Below, piece after piece: positions 35,626 through 43,956 of a stretch of 64,000 nt of DNA. This stretch comes from Clostridia bacterium. Lineage in GTDB: Bacteria > Bacillota_A > Clostridia > Christensenellales > Borkfalkiaceae. The stretch lies in contig JAFVQP010000070.1 in the NCBI GenBank assembly GCA_017504735.1, positions 25,861 through 89,860 of the forward strand. The letters run 5' to 3'. The notes beneath the pieces are model-generated. The model was not told the origin of the DNA and searched no databases. It saw only the letters and a program-made list of their open reading frames with translations. Positions within the stretch are counted from its first letter, which is position 1. The number at the start of each line of letters is the position of its first letter. A program made the translations under genes and the position numbers.

Positions 35626-36846
35626 TTATTTTTCCAAGCGTTTCAGCTCTTCGCAGAAATATACGTACACGCCTGCCGTCCAACCCATCATTTCGGGGGT
35701 GTCGTATTCGGTCGATACACCGATACCGCCGCGCACCGCATCGTATTTTTCCCACAAACGACCCGTCTTTGCGAAATCCTCATCAATCGTACCTACGTAC
35801 TTTTTCGCAATACGCTTCGCATCGTCTATCATACCAAGCTCTTTCAACGCCTTATATATCAAACAGGTTGCCGCAGGCCACGCACACGGATAATCCCATT
35901 GATAATACACATCCTCACCACGATACGGGGTAGGCGTTACGCCGTATTCATGCTCCAGGAGCTTTAACACCTTGCGCATCCCCTCTTTATCCTTGGAAAT
36001 CCCATAGGTGTAGGGATATACGGACACCGCGCTGATGATTTCGGAAAAACCGCCGTCCACCACGTTGCAATCGAGGTAAATACCCTGCGTTTTATCGTAG
36101 AAGTATTTTTCAATCAATTCCTTACGCTCCTGCGCGTTGGTTTTGAACGGTTCGGGGCTTTCCCCGACGATTTCCAACATTTTCGCCGCTTTCGTTTCCA
36201 TTTCGTAGAGGAAACAGTTTAAATCCAAATGTAAAAATGCACTTGCGTCCAGTTTACTGCGCTTCGTCCTGAAACGCATATTGAAGTCGAGTCCGCTTTC
36301 CGCCACCGCCATAATGTCCTCAGCAAGGGCAAGCTGTTCTTCCCTCGTTTCCCGCGATTCCAACACACGGTCGTGCAGTCCTCTGTAATGGCGGAGCTTT
36401 TCTTCTTCATCACCGTTCGTCAAGAAGTTATGTAGGCCGAATTTCGTTTTACGATAAGTCTGCCAAAACGCATACTCCTTTACGATGTAGGGCATATATT
36501 TGCGGATAATTGCCTCGTCGCCCTTGTGTACGTAGTAATCATATACTGCACTGCAAAACAGCGGGGGTTGCGAACGGTCCGTCGTCACGTTCGCGTTGGG
36601 CATATATCCAAGCGTGTCGATAAAGTATGCCATATTGTCCAGGTTGTTTTCCACCTGCTCGTCAAAGCCGTCTTCCATCAACCCAAGATTGATGAAGTAT
36701 ACGTCCCAATAATAGAGATCGGTATAAATACCGCCTATTGAGGGAGAAATGTACGGTTTCGGCACGTGAAAGCCGCCTCGCATTTCACTAGGATCATGGA
36801 AAGTCTTTTCCCAGCTCCCTAAAATATATTCTCTTACCTCTTTCAT
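35626..36846 (-). CDS. Trehalase-family (GH37) glycoside hydrolase
   Basis: A 406-residue cytoplasmic enzyme with an (alpha/alpha)6 fold. GH37 hallmarks are visible: GGIYTDLYYWDVYF near 40 (signature 1), RSQPPLF near 90, AESGLDFNMRF near 185 with the general-acid Asp, QWDYPCAWPA near 320 (signature 2), GRLWEKYD near 367 with the probable base Glu, and MMGWTAGVYVYF at the end. At about 400 residues it is shorter than classical periplasmic trehalases (about 540) and has no signal peptide. The start is ATG 36846 (GGGGA upstream). It follows the DMT transporter gene after 100 bases and may belong to the catabolic operon. Trehalose or a related alpha-glucoside or alpha-mannoside is a likely substrate; the exact one is uncertain. 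Confidence 0.85.
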   Translation of the reverse strand: MKEVREYILGSWEKTFHDPSEMRGGFHVPKPYISPSIGGIYTDLYYWDVYFINLGLMEDGFDEQVENNLDNMAYFIDTLGYMPNANVTTDRSQPPLFCSAVYDYYVHKGDEAIIRKYMPYIVKEYAFWQTYRKTKFGLHNFLTNGDEEEKLRHYRGLHDRVLESRETREEQLALAEDIMAVAESGLDFNMRFRTKRSKLDASAFLHLDLNCFLYEMETKAAKMLEIVGESPEPFKTNAQERKELIEKYFYDKTQGIYLDCNVVDGGFSEIISAVSVYPYTYGISKDKEGMRKVLKLLEHEYGVTPTPYRGEDVYYQWDYPCAWPAATCLIYKALKELGMIDDAKRIAKKYVGTIDEDFAKTGRLWEKYDAVRGGIGVSTEYDTPEMMGWTAGVYVYFCEELKRLEK

Positions 36847-36892
36847 CAATTTTTCCCCTGTTTATTTGTCAAGTCCTTTTTAAAAACATATA

Positions 36893-36920
36893 TTCAACGC
36901 ATACCTGCCTGCCACATTTT
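36893..36920. repeat. Dispersed intergenic repeat, copy 3
   Basis: TTCAACGCATACCTG followed by CCTGCCACATTTT, in the 100-base gap between the DMT transporter stop and the GH37 start. Confidence 0.65.
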
Positions 36921-36949
36921 TTAAAATCAAACTCTGATTGTTTAGAAGT

Positions 36950-37903
36950 TTATATTTTTTTCATTTCCGGGGCTTTCTCTATGTCTTTTGGTTTCTTCTT
37001 AAGGTGTATGTTGCTAACCACAACCGCTGTTGCTATACACAAGAACGCACACGCATAATGCCATTGGAAAATGTTTTCACTTAAGATAATTGCACCGATA
37101 ATTACTGCAAACAACGGTTCGGAAAGTTTGATGATGAACAACTTTGACAACTCGCAAAGTTTAATGATTGTGTACCAAATCATATAACTTGCACAGGTCG
37201 CAAACATCATATAGCCGAACAAGGCAAAATCGCCAAATTCCACCATTTTCATTCTACCACCAAACGCCCAACCGATGATGAAAAATACGAGGCCGCCGAT
37301 AAACTGCGAATAGCCCGTCATCACAATCGAATCGGTATTTTTTAACAGTTTTTTACATATCACGCTAGCGGTTACCGTACAAAAGGAAGATGCGATGATG
37401 ATACCTTCGCCAAACCCTAAGGAAAAACCTAGCTGGTTAATGTTCAAAATCAAGATACTGCCAAGCCCTAACGCCGCGCCGATACACTTTCCAACGGTCA
37501 GCTTATCGTCCTTAAAAATCAAGGCGGTTACGACGATGAATATCAGTACGCCCGATTGCTTTAAGAGGGCTGTTTTCGAACTCTCTGCCAACGACAGTCC
37601 ATAAAAGGCGCATCCGTAATTGAGTATCACCGCAAACAAGGCAACGAGGGCAATTCCGCCCCATTCCTTTTTACTTTTCACGGTAGGGATTGCTTTGTTT
37701 TTCACGCCGAGGAAGAGCAGAATTGCCAAACCACTGCTGACAAACCGCACCCCTGCGAAAAACAATAGGTTGGGATAATACTTCGTATCGATTTCGAACT
37801 TCTCATACCCCAGCTTTACGGTGGGATACAGCGATCCCCACAGCATCATCACGACAACCGCCAACAAAAGGGGGAGAAGGTTTTTTAACGACTTTTCTTT
37901 CAT
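36950..37903 (-). CDS. DMT-superfamily transporter (EamA domains)
   Basis: A 317-residue membrane protein with ten predicted helices in two EamA repeats: residues 10-150 (MMLWGSLYPTVKLGYEKF at the start) and 165-300 (YTIIKLCELSKLFIIKLSEPLFAVIIGAIILSE is the typical second-repeat end). It overlaps the preceding oxidoreductase gene by four bases (ATGA). Family members export or import small metabolites. Here it is the only transporter of the operon and may move its substrate or product. Confidence 0.88.
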   Translation of the reverse strand: MKEKSLKNLLPLLLAVVVMMLWGSLYPTVKLGYEKFEIDTKYYPNLLFFAGVRFVSSGLAILLFLGVKNKAIPTVKSKKEWGGIALVALFAVILNYGCAFYGLSLAESSKTALLKQSGVLIFIVVTALIFKDDKLTVGKCIGAALGLGSILILNINQLGFSLGFGEGIIIASSFCTVTASVICKKLLKNTDSIVMTGYSQFIGGLVFFIIGWAFGGRMKMVEFGDFALFGYMMFATCASYMIWYTIIKLCELSKLFIIKLSEPLFAVIIGAIILSENIFQWHYACAFLCIATAVVVSNIHLKKKPKDIEKAPEMKKI

Positions 37904-38883
37904 TTTACCTTCAACACGACTTTCCCTGTGTTTTCAAATCTCTCTAAAATGCCGTGGGCTTCTTCAGCCTGCTCTATCGGCAAAACTTTGTATATACTCG
38001 GTTTAATTGCACCGCTTTCCATATGGGGGAACAATTCCGCCACCAACGATTTTAAGATAAACGCTTTTTCCTCATTCGTTCTATTGCGAAGCATACTGCC
38101 TACAAGGTGCAAGCCTTTCGTAAGTAAGGGGCGAAGCTTGATGTTCGTTTCCACCCCTGCCAAGGTAGAAATTACCACCCAGTAGCCGCCGCGTGCCATA
38201 TACGGCATCGCTTTGCCAAGGTCTTCACCACTCAAACAATCCATACACACGTTGACGGGTTTGCCTTCTTTTTCCAACTTTTCAAATGCCTCAGGGATAC
38301 TCTCTTTCTCTTGAATAATGATGTAATCCGCACCGAGGTCTTTTATCTTTTTCGCTTGCTCGCAGGTTTGTACGCTGGTTACCACGTATGCGCCGACCGC
38401 CTTCCCCATCGGGATTGCCGCGCTGGCAAGACCGCTTCCGCCTGCCGCCATATAAAAAGTTTGCCCCTTCTTCAAATGTCCTTCCAAGAAAAGATTGAGG
38501 TAGCTGGTTGCATACGCTTCGGGGATTGCCGAGGCTTCTTCAAACGACCAGCCTTTCGGGATGGGCATCAACAATTCGTACGGGACAGCGATGCGTTCTG
38601 CATAACCGCCGCCGCCAACCAACGCACATACCTTGTCACCTACCTGGAAAGAGGAGTTTGCCTTTGCGCCCTCGCCCATATCCGTAATGACACCTGCAAG
38701 TTCCAACCCCATCCATTCGGGCCAGCCTTTAGGAGAAGGATAGGTGCCGTTTTTTTGTAAAATGTCCGCGCGGTTTAACGCCACCGCATGGATTTCTACA
38801 AGAACGTCGTTTTCACCCATCGTAGGTTCGGCTACGTCCGTCCAAAGCAGTTGTTTATTTTCACCAACAAGCATTGCTTTCAT
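37900..38883 (-). CDS. Zinc-independent MDR-family oxidoreductase (quinone oxidoreductase-like)
   Basis: A 327-residue NADPH-dependent medium-chain dehydrogenase. The GroES-like N-terminus has VALNRADILQKNGTYPSPKGWPEWMGLELAG. The nucleotide site is YMAAGGSGLASAAIPMGKAVGA near 145 (AAxGGxG pattern). The catalytic zinc ligands of alcohol dehydrogenases are absent, which places it with QOR/zeta-crystallin and PIG3-like proteins. It probably reduces an unsaturated ketone or quinone-like intermediate. It follows the SDR gene by 13 bases in the operon. Confidence 0.88.
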   Translation of the reverse strand: MKAMLVGENKQLLWTDVAEPTMGENDVLVEIHAVALNRADILQKNGTYPSPKGWPEWMGLELAGVITDMGEGAKANSSFQVGDKVCALVGGGGYAERIAVPYELLMPIPKGWSFEEASAIPEAYATSYLNLFLEGHLKKGQTFYMAAGGSGLASAAIPMGKAVGAYVVTSVQTCEQAKKIKDLGADYIIIQEKESIPEAFEKLEKEGKPVNVCMDCLSGEDLGKAMPYMARGGYWVVISTLAGVETNIKLRPLLTKGLHLVGSMLRNRTNEEKAFILKSLVAELFPHMESGAIKPSIYKVLPIEQAEEAHGILERFENTGKVVLKVK

Positions 38884-38896
38884 AATTTTTCACCTA

Positions 38897-39667
38897 TTAG
38901 TCTGTACCCTTCATGCCAAGCGAACGTCCGCCGTCCACGATGTAGGTTTGACCTGTTACAAATCTCGCTTCGTCCGAAGCCAAGAACAATACGACGGGTG
39001 CGATGTCTTCCGCTACGCAAATTTCACCGAGGAAGTTGGTCGTTCTCGAACGCACTTCATCCTCTTCACCGGGACGCTGTACAACGCCGGGGGCAACTGC
39101 ATTTACCGTAATGCCGTATTCAGCAAGCTCCTTTGCGAACGATTTGGTGAAAGCCATAACGCCCGCTTTCGCCGCGCCGTAATCACAACAGCCTTTTAAA
39201 CCGTTTACGCCAACCGTGGAAGAGAAGGAAATAATTCTGCCGCCCTTCACGCCGTTTTCTACCATGTATCTGCCAACCGCACGGCCAACGTACATTGCGC
39301 CGTAGAGGTTTACCTTCAAAACTCTGTCGATAACGTAGTCCTTTTGATAAATCAACACAGAACCAGCCATCGGGGAAACGATTCTTGCGCTGCCACCTGC
39401 AACGTGTACGGAAATGTCGATCTTGCCGAAATCCTTAACCACTTCCGCAACCACGGCTTCTACACTTTCCGATTCGGTTACGTCCATCAAGTAGCCCTTT
39501 ACCTTCCCGCCAAGCGCCGCAATACGGGCAACCTTTGCGTTCAACGCTTCTTCGTTCATATCGCAAAGGGCAATCGATGCGCCCTCTTTTGCGAACTGGT
39601 ACGCCGCTTCGCCGCCTAAATAACCGCCGCCACCTGTGATCAACGCCACTTTATTCTCAAATCTCAT
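38897..39667 (-). CDS. Short-chain dehydrogenase/reductase (SDR)
   Basis: A 256-residue classical SDR. It has the TGGGGYLGGEAA cofactor loop (residues 10-20), a DMN acidic residue after beta-2 favouring NAD, the SFSS catalytic Ser near 147, and YGAAK (Tyr/Lys) near 160. The C-terminal GQTYIVDGGRSLGM is standard. I placed the start at 39667; an in-frame ATG at 39679 is also possible. It follows the Gfo/Idh/MocA gene by 19 bases. A polyol or hydroxy-acid dehydrogenase role in this operon is likely. Confidence 0.9.
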   Translation of the reverse strand: MRFENKVALITGGGGYLGGEAAYQFAKEGASIALCDMNEEALNAKVARIAALGGKVKGYLMDVTESESVEAVVAEVVKDFGKIDISVHVAGGSARIVSPMAGSVLIYQKDYVIDRVLKVNLYGAMYVGRAVGRYMVENGVKGGRIISFSSTVGVNGLKGCCDYGAAKAGVMAFTKSFAKELAEYGITVNAVAPGVVQRPGEEDEVRSRTTNFLGEICVAEDIAPVVLFLASDEARFVTGQTYIVDGGRSLGMKGTD

Positions 39668-39686
39668 TTTTCCATCCATCCTTGTT

Positions 39687-40679
39687 TTATTCGTGCTCAA
39701 AACAAATGCTGTCCATTATCTTTTTCAACAACAATTCGTGCTCGCGACTGAAAGGACTTTCCTTACCGTTTACAATACAATCGTAAAATTCCTGCACCAT
39801 ATCGTCGTATCTATTTTCAGGTGGGATATCTTGTATATCCAACACCGTCTTTCTATCCGCATACGGCGTATTTGCAATTTCCAAATCGGAGTAGGTCACC
39901 TTGATTTCGTTTTCAATTGGACGAATGTCAATGCTTCCCTTACTACCCGACACGAAGAATTGCCGCCTACCCCAACCGTTGACCTCTACCGAGGAAACGA
40001 ACACCCTTGCCAAGGCTTTTTCGTATTCCATCACGACCAAATTGTTGTCCGCAAAGTCAATACCGTCTAAGTTTGTATGTTTGAAAAATTTCGTTATCTT
40101 CTTCGGTTCACCCAATATGTACAAAATTAAATCCACCAGGTGACATCCGAGGATGTACATAATTCCACCCTCAAAGCTTGTCAACCAACGCTTGTATTCG
40201 GGGGTGTGGTAGGTACTCATCTCGGCGTTGATAGAGTAGATTTCCCCAAGCTTGCCGTCCTTGATAAGTTCCAAACCCTTCTTCACGCCGTAGTTGTTAC
40301 GGTACATATACCCAAGCTGCACGACGAGGTTTTTCTCTTCCGCGGTTTTAAGCACCGACTCAAATTCCTCATAAGTACCGCCCGCAGGCTTATCCATGTG
40401 GATATGTTTCCCTGCCACTACGCAACGTTTTGCATAGGCGGTGAGGTTGGGCACTTCACTTTCCACAAGCACCGCATCCGATTGATCGAGGAGCTCTTCT
40501 ACCAACAACCGCTTCAACCCTTGATAGGCAGGTTGGTTACCGCGAAGGGCAATCCACTCTTCCTTTTCTTCCGCATACCCCACAACCTCAAATAGCTGTG
40601 GAAATTTTCTTACTGCAGACATCAATGCCGACGCATGATTATGCCCGATACCGATTTGACCGATTTTGATTTTTCTCAT
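39687..40679 (-). CDS. Gfo/Idh/MocA-family oxidoreductase
   Basis: A 330-residue NAD(P)-dependent enzyme. The Rossmann motif is GQIGIGHNHASALM near residue 5; HMDKPAGG near 97 replaces the usual EKP and keeps the catalytic Lys. The C-terminal alpha/beta domain includes GGIMYILGCHLVDLILYILGEPK. The ATG at 40679 is chosen over upstream in-frame codons because it fits the family N-terminus. It acts on sugars, inositols or related cyclic polyols in known members. It is in the operon between the dehydroquinase-like gene (88 bases) and the SDR gene. Confidence 0.9.
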   Translation of the reverse strand: MRKIKIGQIGIGHNHASALMSAVRKFPQLFEVVGYAEEKEEWIALRGNQPAYQGLKRLLVEELLDQSDAVLVESEVPNLTAYAKRCVVAGKHIHMDKPAGGTYEEFESVLKTAEEKNLVVQLGYMYRNNYGVKKGLELIKDGKLGEIYSINAEMSTYHTPEYKRWLTSFEGGIMYILGCHLVDLILYILGEPKKITKFFKHTNLDGIDFADNNLVVMEYEKALARVFVSSVEVNGWGRRQFFVSGSKGSIDIRPIENEIKVTYSDLEIANTPYADRKTVLDIQDIPPENRYDDMVQEFYDCIVNGKESPFSREHELLLKKIMDSICFEHE

Positions 40680-40712
40680 AAAAGCCCGTCCGCTTATCCT
40701 ATGAACTTCTTT

Positions 40713-40749
40713 ATTTGCTGTGGAGTACAGCAAATAGCCCCATGGGGCT
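40713..40749. repeat. Tandem double hairpin, copy 2
   Basis: ATTTGCTGT (40713-40721) pairs with ACAGCAAAT (40727-40735), immediately followed by the palindrome AGCCCCATGGGGCT (40736-40749). It lies 18 bases beyond the dehydroquinase-like stop. Compare 35576-35613. Confidence 0.7.
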
Positions 40750-40767
40750 GCCTTTTTACAGCTTTTT

Positions 40768-41604
40768 TCAACCTTCGCTGTCTATCCAGCCGAATTGTTT
40801 AAAGAAGTTTACCGCTGTCACAATGTCCAGCTGTTCTTTGATGCGATTGCCGTCGTCCGCCTTGGTACAAAAGCACATATACGAACCAAGTACGGGGTTA
40901 ATCAGTCTTGTCGTCCTACCCATTTCCCCACAACAGTGGAAGGAAATTTTTTGTCTAAGGTTTAATTTCTTCAACCGACGCATCGTATCGTATGCCTCGA
41001 CAAGCTCGTCTTCCGTATTGCAACGGGTAACAATCTTGATGATGTCGGGGTTTCGTTCCGCCAAGAACGTTACCAAATCAATGATTTGATCTCCGTTCAT
41101 CGGAATATCAGGATGGGTGCTGAGAAGCACCTCTTTCCCCATGCCATGTACACGGTTGATAAATTCTTTTTGTTTTTCGATAACCTTTTTGTCCGTTACG
41201 ATTTCCAAGGGATTGTTTTTGGTAAACGAGTAAATATCATCCCCTTTAAATTTTCCTCTCGACTCAAGGTCGAAACTATACCCAAGCAAATCCACCGCAT
41301 CAAGACCCGCTTCTAGACCTTTGATCAGCAGTTCCGCACGGTCCTCTTCACTTTCGACGATTTCCGTCCAATCGTAACGTCTGCTGTAATTGAGGGCTAA
41401 CGTCGGTAAGGAGGTACCGTCCGCAATTTGCTTGATGGCGTCCACCGTTTTGTATTCGTCGTCTAAACAAGACAAATGCAAATCGATCGCTGTCGCGCCC
41501 TTTTCTTCAAAATATTGTATCTTTTCCAGCGCATCCTTTGGGGTTCCTTCCTTAACGACCCCTGCAAGCAAGGGTACGTTGGATGCAGAAAATCTTTTCC
41601 CCAT
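40768..41604 (-). CDS. Type I 3-dehydroquinase-like aldolase-fold enzyme
   Basis: A 278-residue (beta/alpha)8 protein resembling AroD. The Schiff-base Lys is visible in DIIKIVTRCNTEDEL near 190 and the catalytic His in LLSTHPDIP near 155; PLLAGVVKEGTPKDALEKIQYFEEKG is the usual first strand and helix. The substrate-binding ExR of true dehydroquinases is replaced by DLHLS (residues 46-50), and the protein is longer than AroD (about 250), so the substrate may differ. ATG 41604 has GAGG upstream. It starts four bases after the amidohydrolase stop. Co-location with an amidohydrolase and dehydrogenases points to catabolism, not aromatic biosynthesis. Confidence 0.75.
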   Translation of the reverse strand: MGKRFSASNVPLLAGVVKEGTPKDALEKIQYFEEKGATAIDLHLSCLDDEYKTVDAIKQIADGTSLPTLALNYSRRYDWTEIVESEEDRAELLIKGLEAGLDAVDLLGYSFDLESRGKFKGDDIYSFTKNNPLEIVTDKKVIEKQKEFINRVHGMGKEVLLSTHPDIPMNGDQIIDLVTFLAERNPDIIKIVTRCNTEDELVEAYDTMRRLKKLNLRQKISFHCCGEMGRTTRLINPVLGSYMCFCTKADDGNRIKEQLDIVTAVNFFKQFGWIDSEG

Positions 41605-41608
41605 GATT

Positions 41609-42673
41609 TTAACCTCTAAAAACAACCTCACCATTTGCAACCGTCAGCTTGCATTTGTAACCTTTCTCCCAAGCCACACGGTTTCCGCTGAAATCCGTTA
41701 AATCGTATTTATCTTCTTCGTAGGCGATTACCGCGATATCCGCCGTCCGCCCTTCTTTTAAGCATCCCCATTCCTCCGCTTTTCCAAGCACTTTTGCAGG
41801 GGTGGAAGTTACACTCTTAAAAATACTTTCTTCGTCCTGACCGCAAACCTTCGCGATATTCATACAAGCGGTCAAACCATACCGTCCGCCTCGCTTAAAT
41901 GCGCTCCACAAAGTCAAATCGGTGGAAAGGGTATCTGGCGCACAGCCTTGCTTTACCGCTTCTCGATACACCCCGAAATCGGTATGGATATGTCCTGCAA
42001 AGCCTGCGTCTAACACTACGCCTTTTTCCTTTGCATAGCGAAGGCAGTCAAATCCATCCTCGCCTGCATTGTTTTGTCCGCCGTGATAGGGATGGGTCAA
42101 CACGTCCCCTTTTCGCAAAGCCTTGACAATTTCCATCATCGGCACGGGGGAATGGTTGCAATGCACCATCACCTTCAAACCATACTTCTCCGCACATTCC
42201 ACCGCCTCACGGACGGGTGTGATATCGCGCGCGTCGGTGTCCTTTGCGTCGAAACAAATTTTCACCCCGATTACTTTTTCTTCCCACCCCTTCAAAAGAG
42301 GTTCTACCCTGTCAGTGTGCAAGTGATTATCCGAAATCCAAGTCCCAATAAAGCCGAGGGTCTTTACCATACTCGCCGAAGCTTCTTGTACGGTGTCTTG
42401 TTCTATCCAAGCGTCCACCGCCGAAGTTACGCCGAAGGGGAAACAAGCCCAGTCGCCAACCCCCAAGCCGTCCGAAGATATCTTGCGCATATGCAGGTGA
42501 GAATCTATCAAACCCGACGAAACGATCTGTCCGTTTGCATCGTAGGTAAACTCGGCATCCACATGTATGTCTTGGGCGATTTTTGCAACCCGCCCGCACT
42601 CTATGTAAACATCCGAAAAATAGAACTTTTCGCCGTCCCAAATTTTACCGTTTTTAATCAAGAGTTTGGACAC
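41609..42673 (-). CDS. Amidohydrolase-superfamily enzyme (dihydroorotase/deacetylase-like)
   Basis: A 354-residue metal-dependent hydrolase. The small N-terminal beta domain (KLLIKNGKIWDGEKFYFSDVYIECGRV) leads to the metal motif DSHLHMRK near 68. Further ligands are VMVHCNHSP near 177, THPYHG, AGHIHTDFG near 225, and STDLT near 250, the usual final Asp. The C-terminal EGRTADIAVIAY closes the composite beta domain. I favour the GTG at 42673 (GGTGGGG just upstream); the frame extends 11 codons further to an ATG. First gene of the operon, under the AraC-type site at 42737-42799. It probably deacylates or opens a ring in the substrate. Confidence 0.85.
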   Translation of the reverse strand: MSKLLIKNGKIWDGEKFYFSDVYIECGRVAKIAQDIHVDAEFTYDANGQIVSSGLIDSHLHMRKISSDGLGVGDWACFPFGVTSAVDAWIEQDTVQEASASMVKTLGFIGTWISDNHLHTDRVEPLLKGWEEKVIGVKICFDAKDTDARDITPVREAVECAEKYGLKVMVHCNHSPVPMMEIVKALRKGDVLTHPYHGGQNNAGEDGFDCLRYAKEKGVVLDAGFAGHIHTDFGVYREAVKQGCAPDTLSTDLTLWSAFKRGGRYGLTACMNIAKVCGQDEESIFKSVTSTPAKVLGKAEEWGCLKEGRTADIAVIAYEEDKYDLTDFSGNRVAWEKGYKCKLTVANGEVVFRG

Positions 42674-42736
42674 TTTTCCCCACCTTCCCCCTGCCTTAAA
42701 AGGCATTTAGGGTGCACTATCCCCTATGCTAACTCC

Positions 42737-42799
42737 ATTATATCACATTATATATAGCATTTCTACTCATTATTTTTTCAATTCTCCTCATTTTTTCGG
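42737..42799 (-). promoter_or_regulatory. Promoter with 21-bp direct-repeat activator site (copy B)
   Basis: TATAAT (42742-42737) for the amidohydrolase operon, with half-sites TTCTACTCAT (42761-42770) and TTCTCCTCAT (42782-42791) and a TTTTTTCGG end at 42799. The proximal half-site occupies the -35 position, and no consensus -35 exists. The AraC promoter starts 10 bases further on in the other direction, so the same site could also set autoregulation. Confidence 0.75.
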
Positions 42800-42808
42800 A
42801 TAAATCAC

Positions 42809-42837
42809 TTGACAATTTTATTTTTTTATCATAAAAT
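42809..42837 (+). promoter_or_regulatory. Sigma-A promoter of the AraC gene
   Basis: TTGACA (42809-42814), 17 bases, TAAAAT (42832-42837), upstream of the ATG at 42861. Confidence 0.7.
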
Positions 42838-42860
42838 TGGAAAAAGGGGTAAAAAACGCC

Positions 42861-43703
42861 ATGAAACACTTATTATTTTCTTTAAAAGATTATTTCTCGC
42901 CAAATGGGTTCAATCTTGCCAAGCATAACCTTACTTCCGAGCCCTACTTTATGCACTTTCACGACTACGTGGAGGTGTCGTTATTGGCGCAAGGCACGGG
43001 GATGCAAAATATCAACGGCACAGAATATCATATGCCCACTTACACCATGACAGTAATGCATCATCACGACTGTCATAGGTATTACGACCTTTCCCCCGAC
43101 AACCTTTTATACAATTTGTCTTTGTTGCCCTCGCTGTTATCGGATGAACTGTTGAAAAAGCTGAACAATCTACCCTTTGATAAGATATGCGTACTCCCCG
43201 AGCACGTCGGAAAATCCGTACTTGCCCTCATGGATGCCTTGGCGTATGCGCAGGACTGTTACAAGGATTATCCTGCAAATTTCGCATCACCGCTTTGCCA
43301 AAGCTTGGTTGAAATTTTCCTGCACCACTACACCTTGCTTCCTTCCTCTTCGGCTGACGCCGCAGGCGGTATTTTGCAAAACTCGCTGATTTACATAAAC
43401 GAGCATTATACAACCGCTTTATCCCTCAACGAAATTGCTGAATATACAAAATGCTGCCCCTCCTATTTGAGTGAATATTTTCACAAAAAAATGGGCATGA
43501 CCATTAAACAGTACATCAACGTAATGCGGTTGAAGCATGCAAAAAAATTGCTTATTTCTTCCGATTTGCCGATTATGTCCATCTGCTTCGAATGTGGTTT
43601 TTCATCGCTGGCAAGCTTTAATCGCAACTTTCTAGCCGTCGAAAAAATGTCCCCTTCGGCATATAGAACCGCCTACAATACAGCCAATAATAATTTGCAA
43701 TAA
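42861..43703 (+). CDS. AraC-family transcriptional regulator
   Basis: A 280-residue regulator. The N-terminal cupin (residues 20-130) has FMHFHDYVEVSLLAQGTGMQNING, the usual sugar-pocket strand. Residues 185-275 are the two-HTH AraC domain (LSLNEIAEYTKCCPSYLSEYFHKK...LPIMSICFECGFSSLASFNRNF). The ATG at 42861 has GGGG upstream; a TTG further 5' falls on the -10 box and is rejected. Divergent from the catabolic operon, it shares an intergenic region carrying the 21-bp direct repeat also found before the metallophosphoesterase and tyrosine-phosphatase genes. It is the best candidate to bind all three. Confidence 0.92.
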   Translation: MKHLLFSLKDYFSPNGFNLAKHNLTSEPYFMHFHDYVEVSLLAQGTGMQNINGTEYHMPTYTMTVMHHHDCHRYYDLSPDNLLYNLSLLPSLLSDELLKKLNNLPFDKICVLPEHVGKSVLALMDALAYAQDCYKDYPANFASPLCQSLVEIFLHHYTLLPSSSADAAGGILQNSLIYINEHYTTALSLNEIAEYTKCCPSYLSEYFHKKMGMTIKQYINVMRLKHAKKLLISSDLPIMSICFECGFSSLASFNRNFLAVEKMSPSAYRTAYNTANNNLQ

Positions 43704-43706
43704 AAC

Positions 43707-43739
43707 AAAACAGGGCCTGGCCCTGTTTTATCTTTTTTT
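43707..43739 (+). terminator. Terminator of the AraC gene
   Basis: Perfect 11-1-11 inverted repeat (AAAACAGGGCC stem) three bases past the stop, followed by a T-rich tract. Confidence 0.88.
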
Positions 43740-43892
43740 ATATAACTTCTTAAAATTTTTTCCAACCGTCGTGCAACAGTTTTTTATTCCTTTATAAATT
43801 TATTTATAAAATCAACGCTTGTAGCGGCGTATACATATCGTCCTTTATCGAACATTTTAAAATACATTTTATCAAATTTGATATTAATTCTC

Positions 43893-43921
43893 TTGACAAA
43901 TTAAACAAAATATTTTACAAT
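43893..43921 (+). promoter_or_regulatory. Sigma-A promoter of the second AraC gene
   Basis: TTGACA (43893-43898), 17 bases, TACAAT (43916-43921), about 35 bases before the ATG at 43957. Confidence 0.75.
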
Positions 43922-43956
43922 ATACTCAACGTGCTATATGCAAACGGGAGGTGTTT

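Noticed and set aside
40768..41604. Housekeeping aroD of the shikimate pathway
   Set aside because: Altered substrate-binding residues, extra length and a catabolic-type operon under AraC control argue against a biosynthetic role, although the fold is the same.
43740..43892. Riboswitch or leader RNA before the second AraC gene
   Set aside because: The stretch is simply AT-rich with a small TTTATAAATTTATTTATAAA repeat; no known aptamer pattern or terminator/antiterminator pair is visible.
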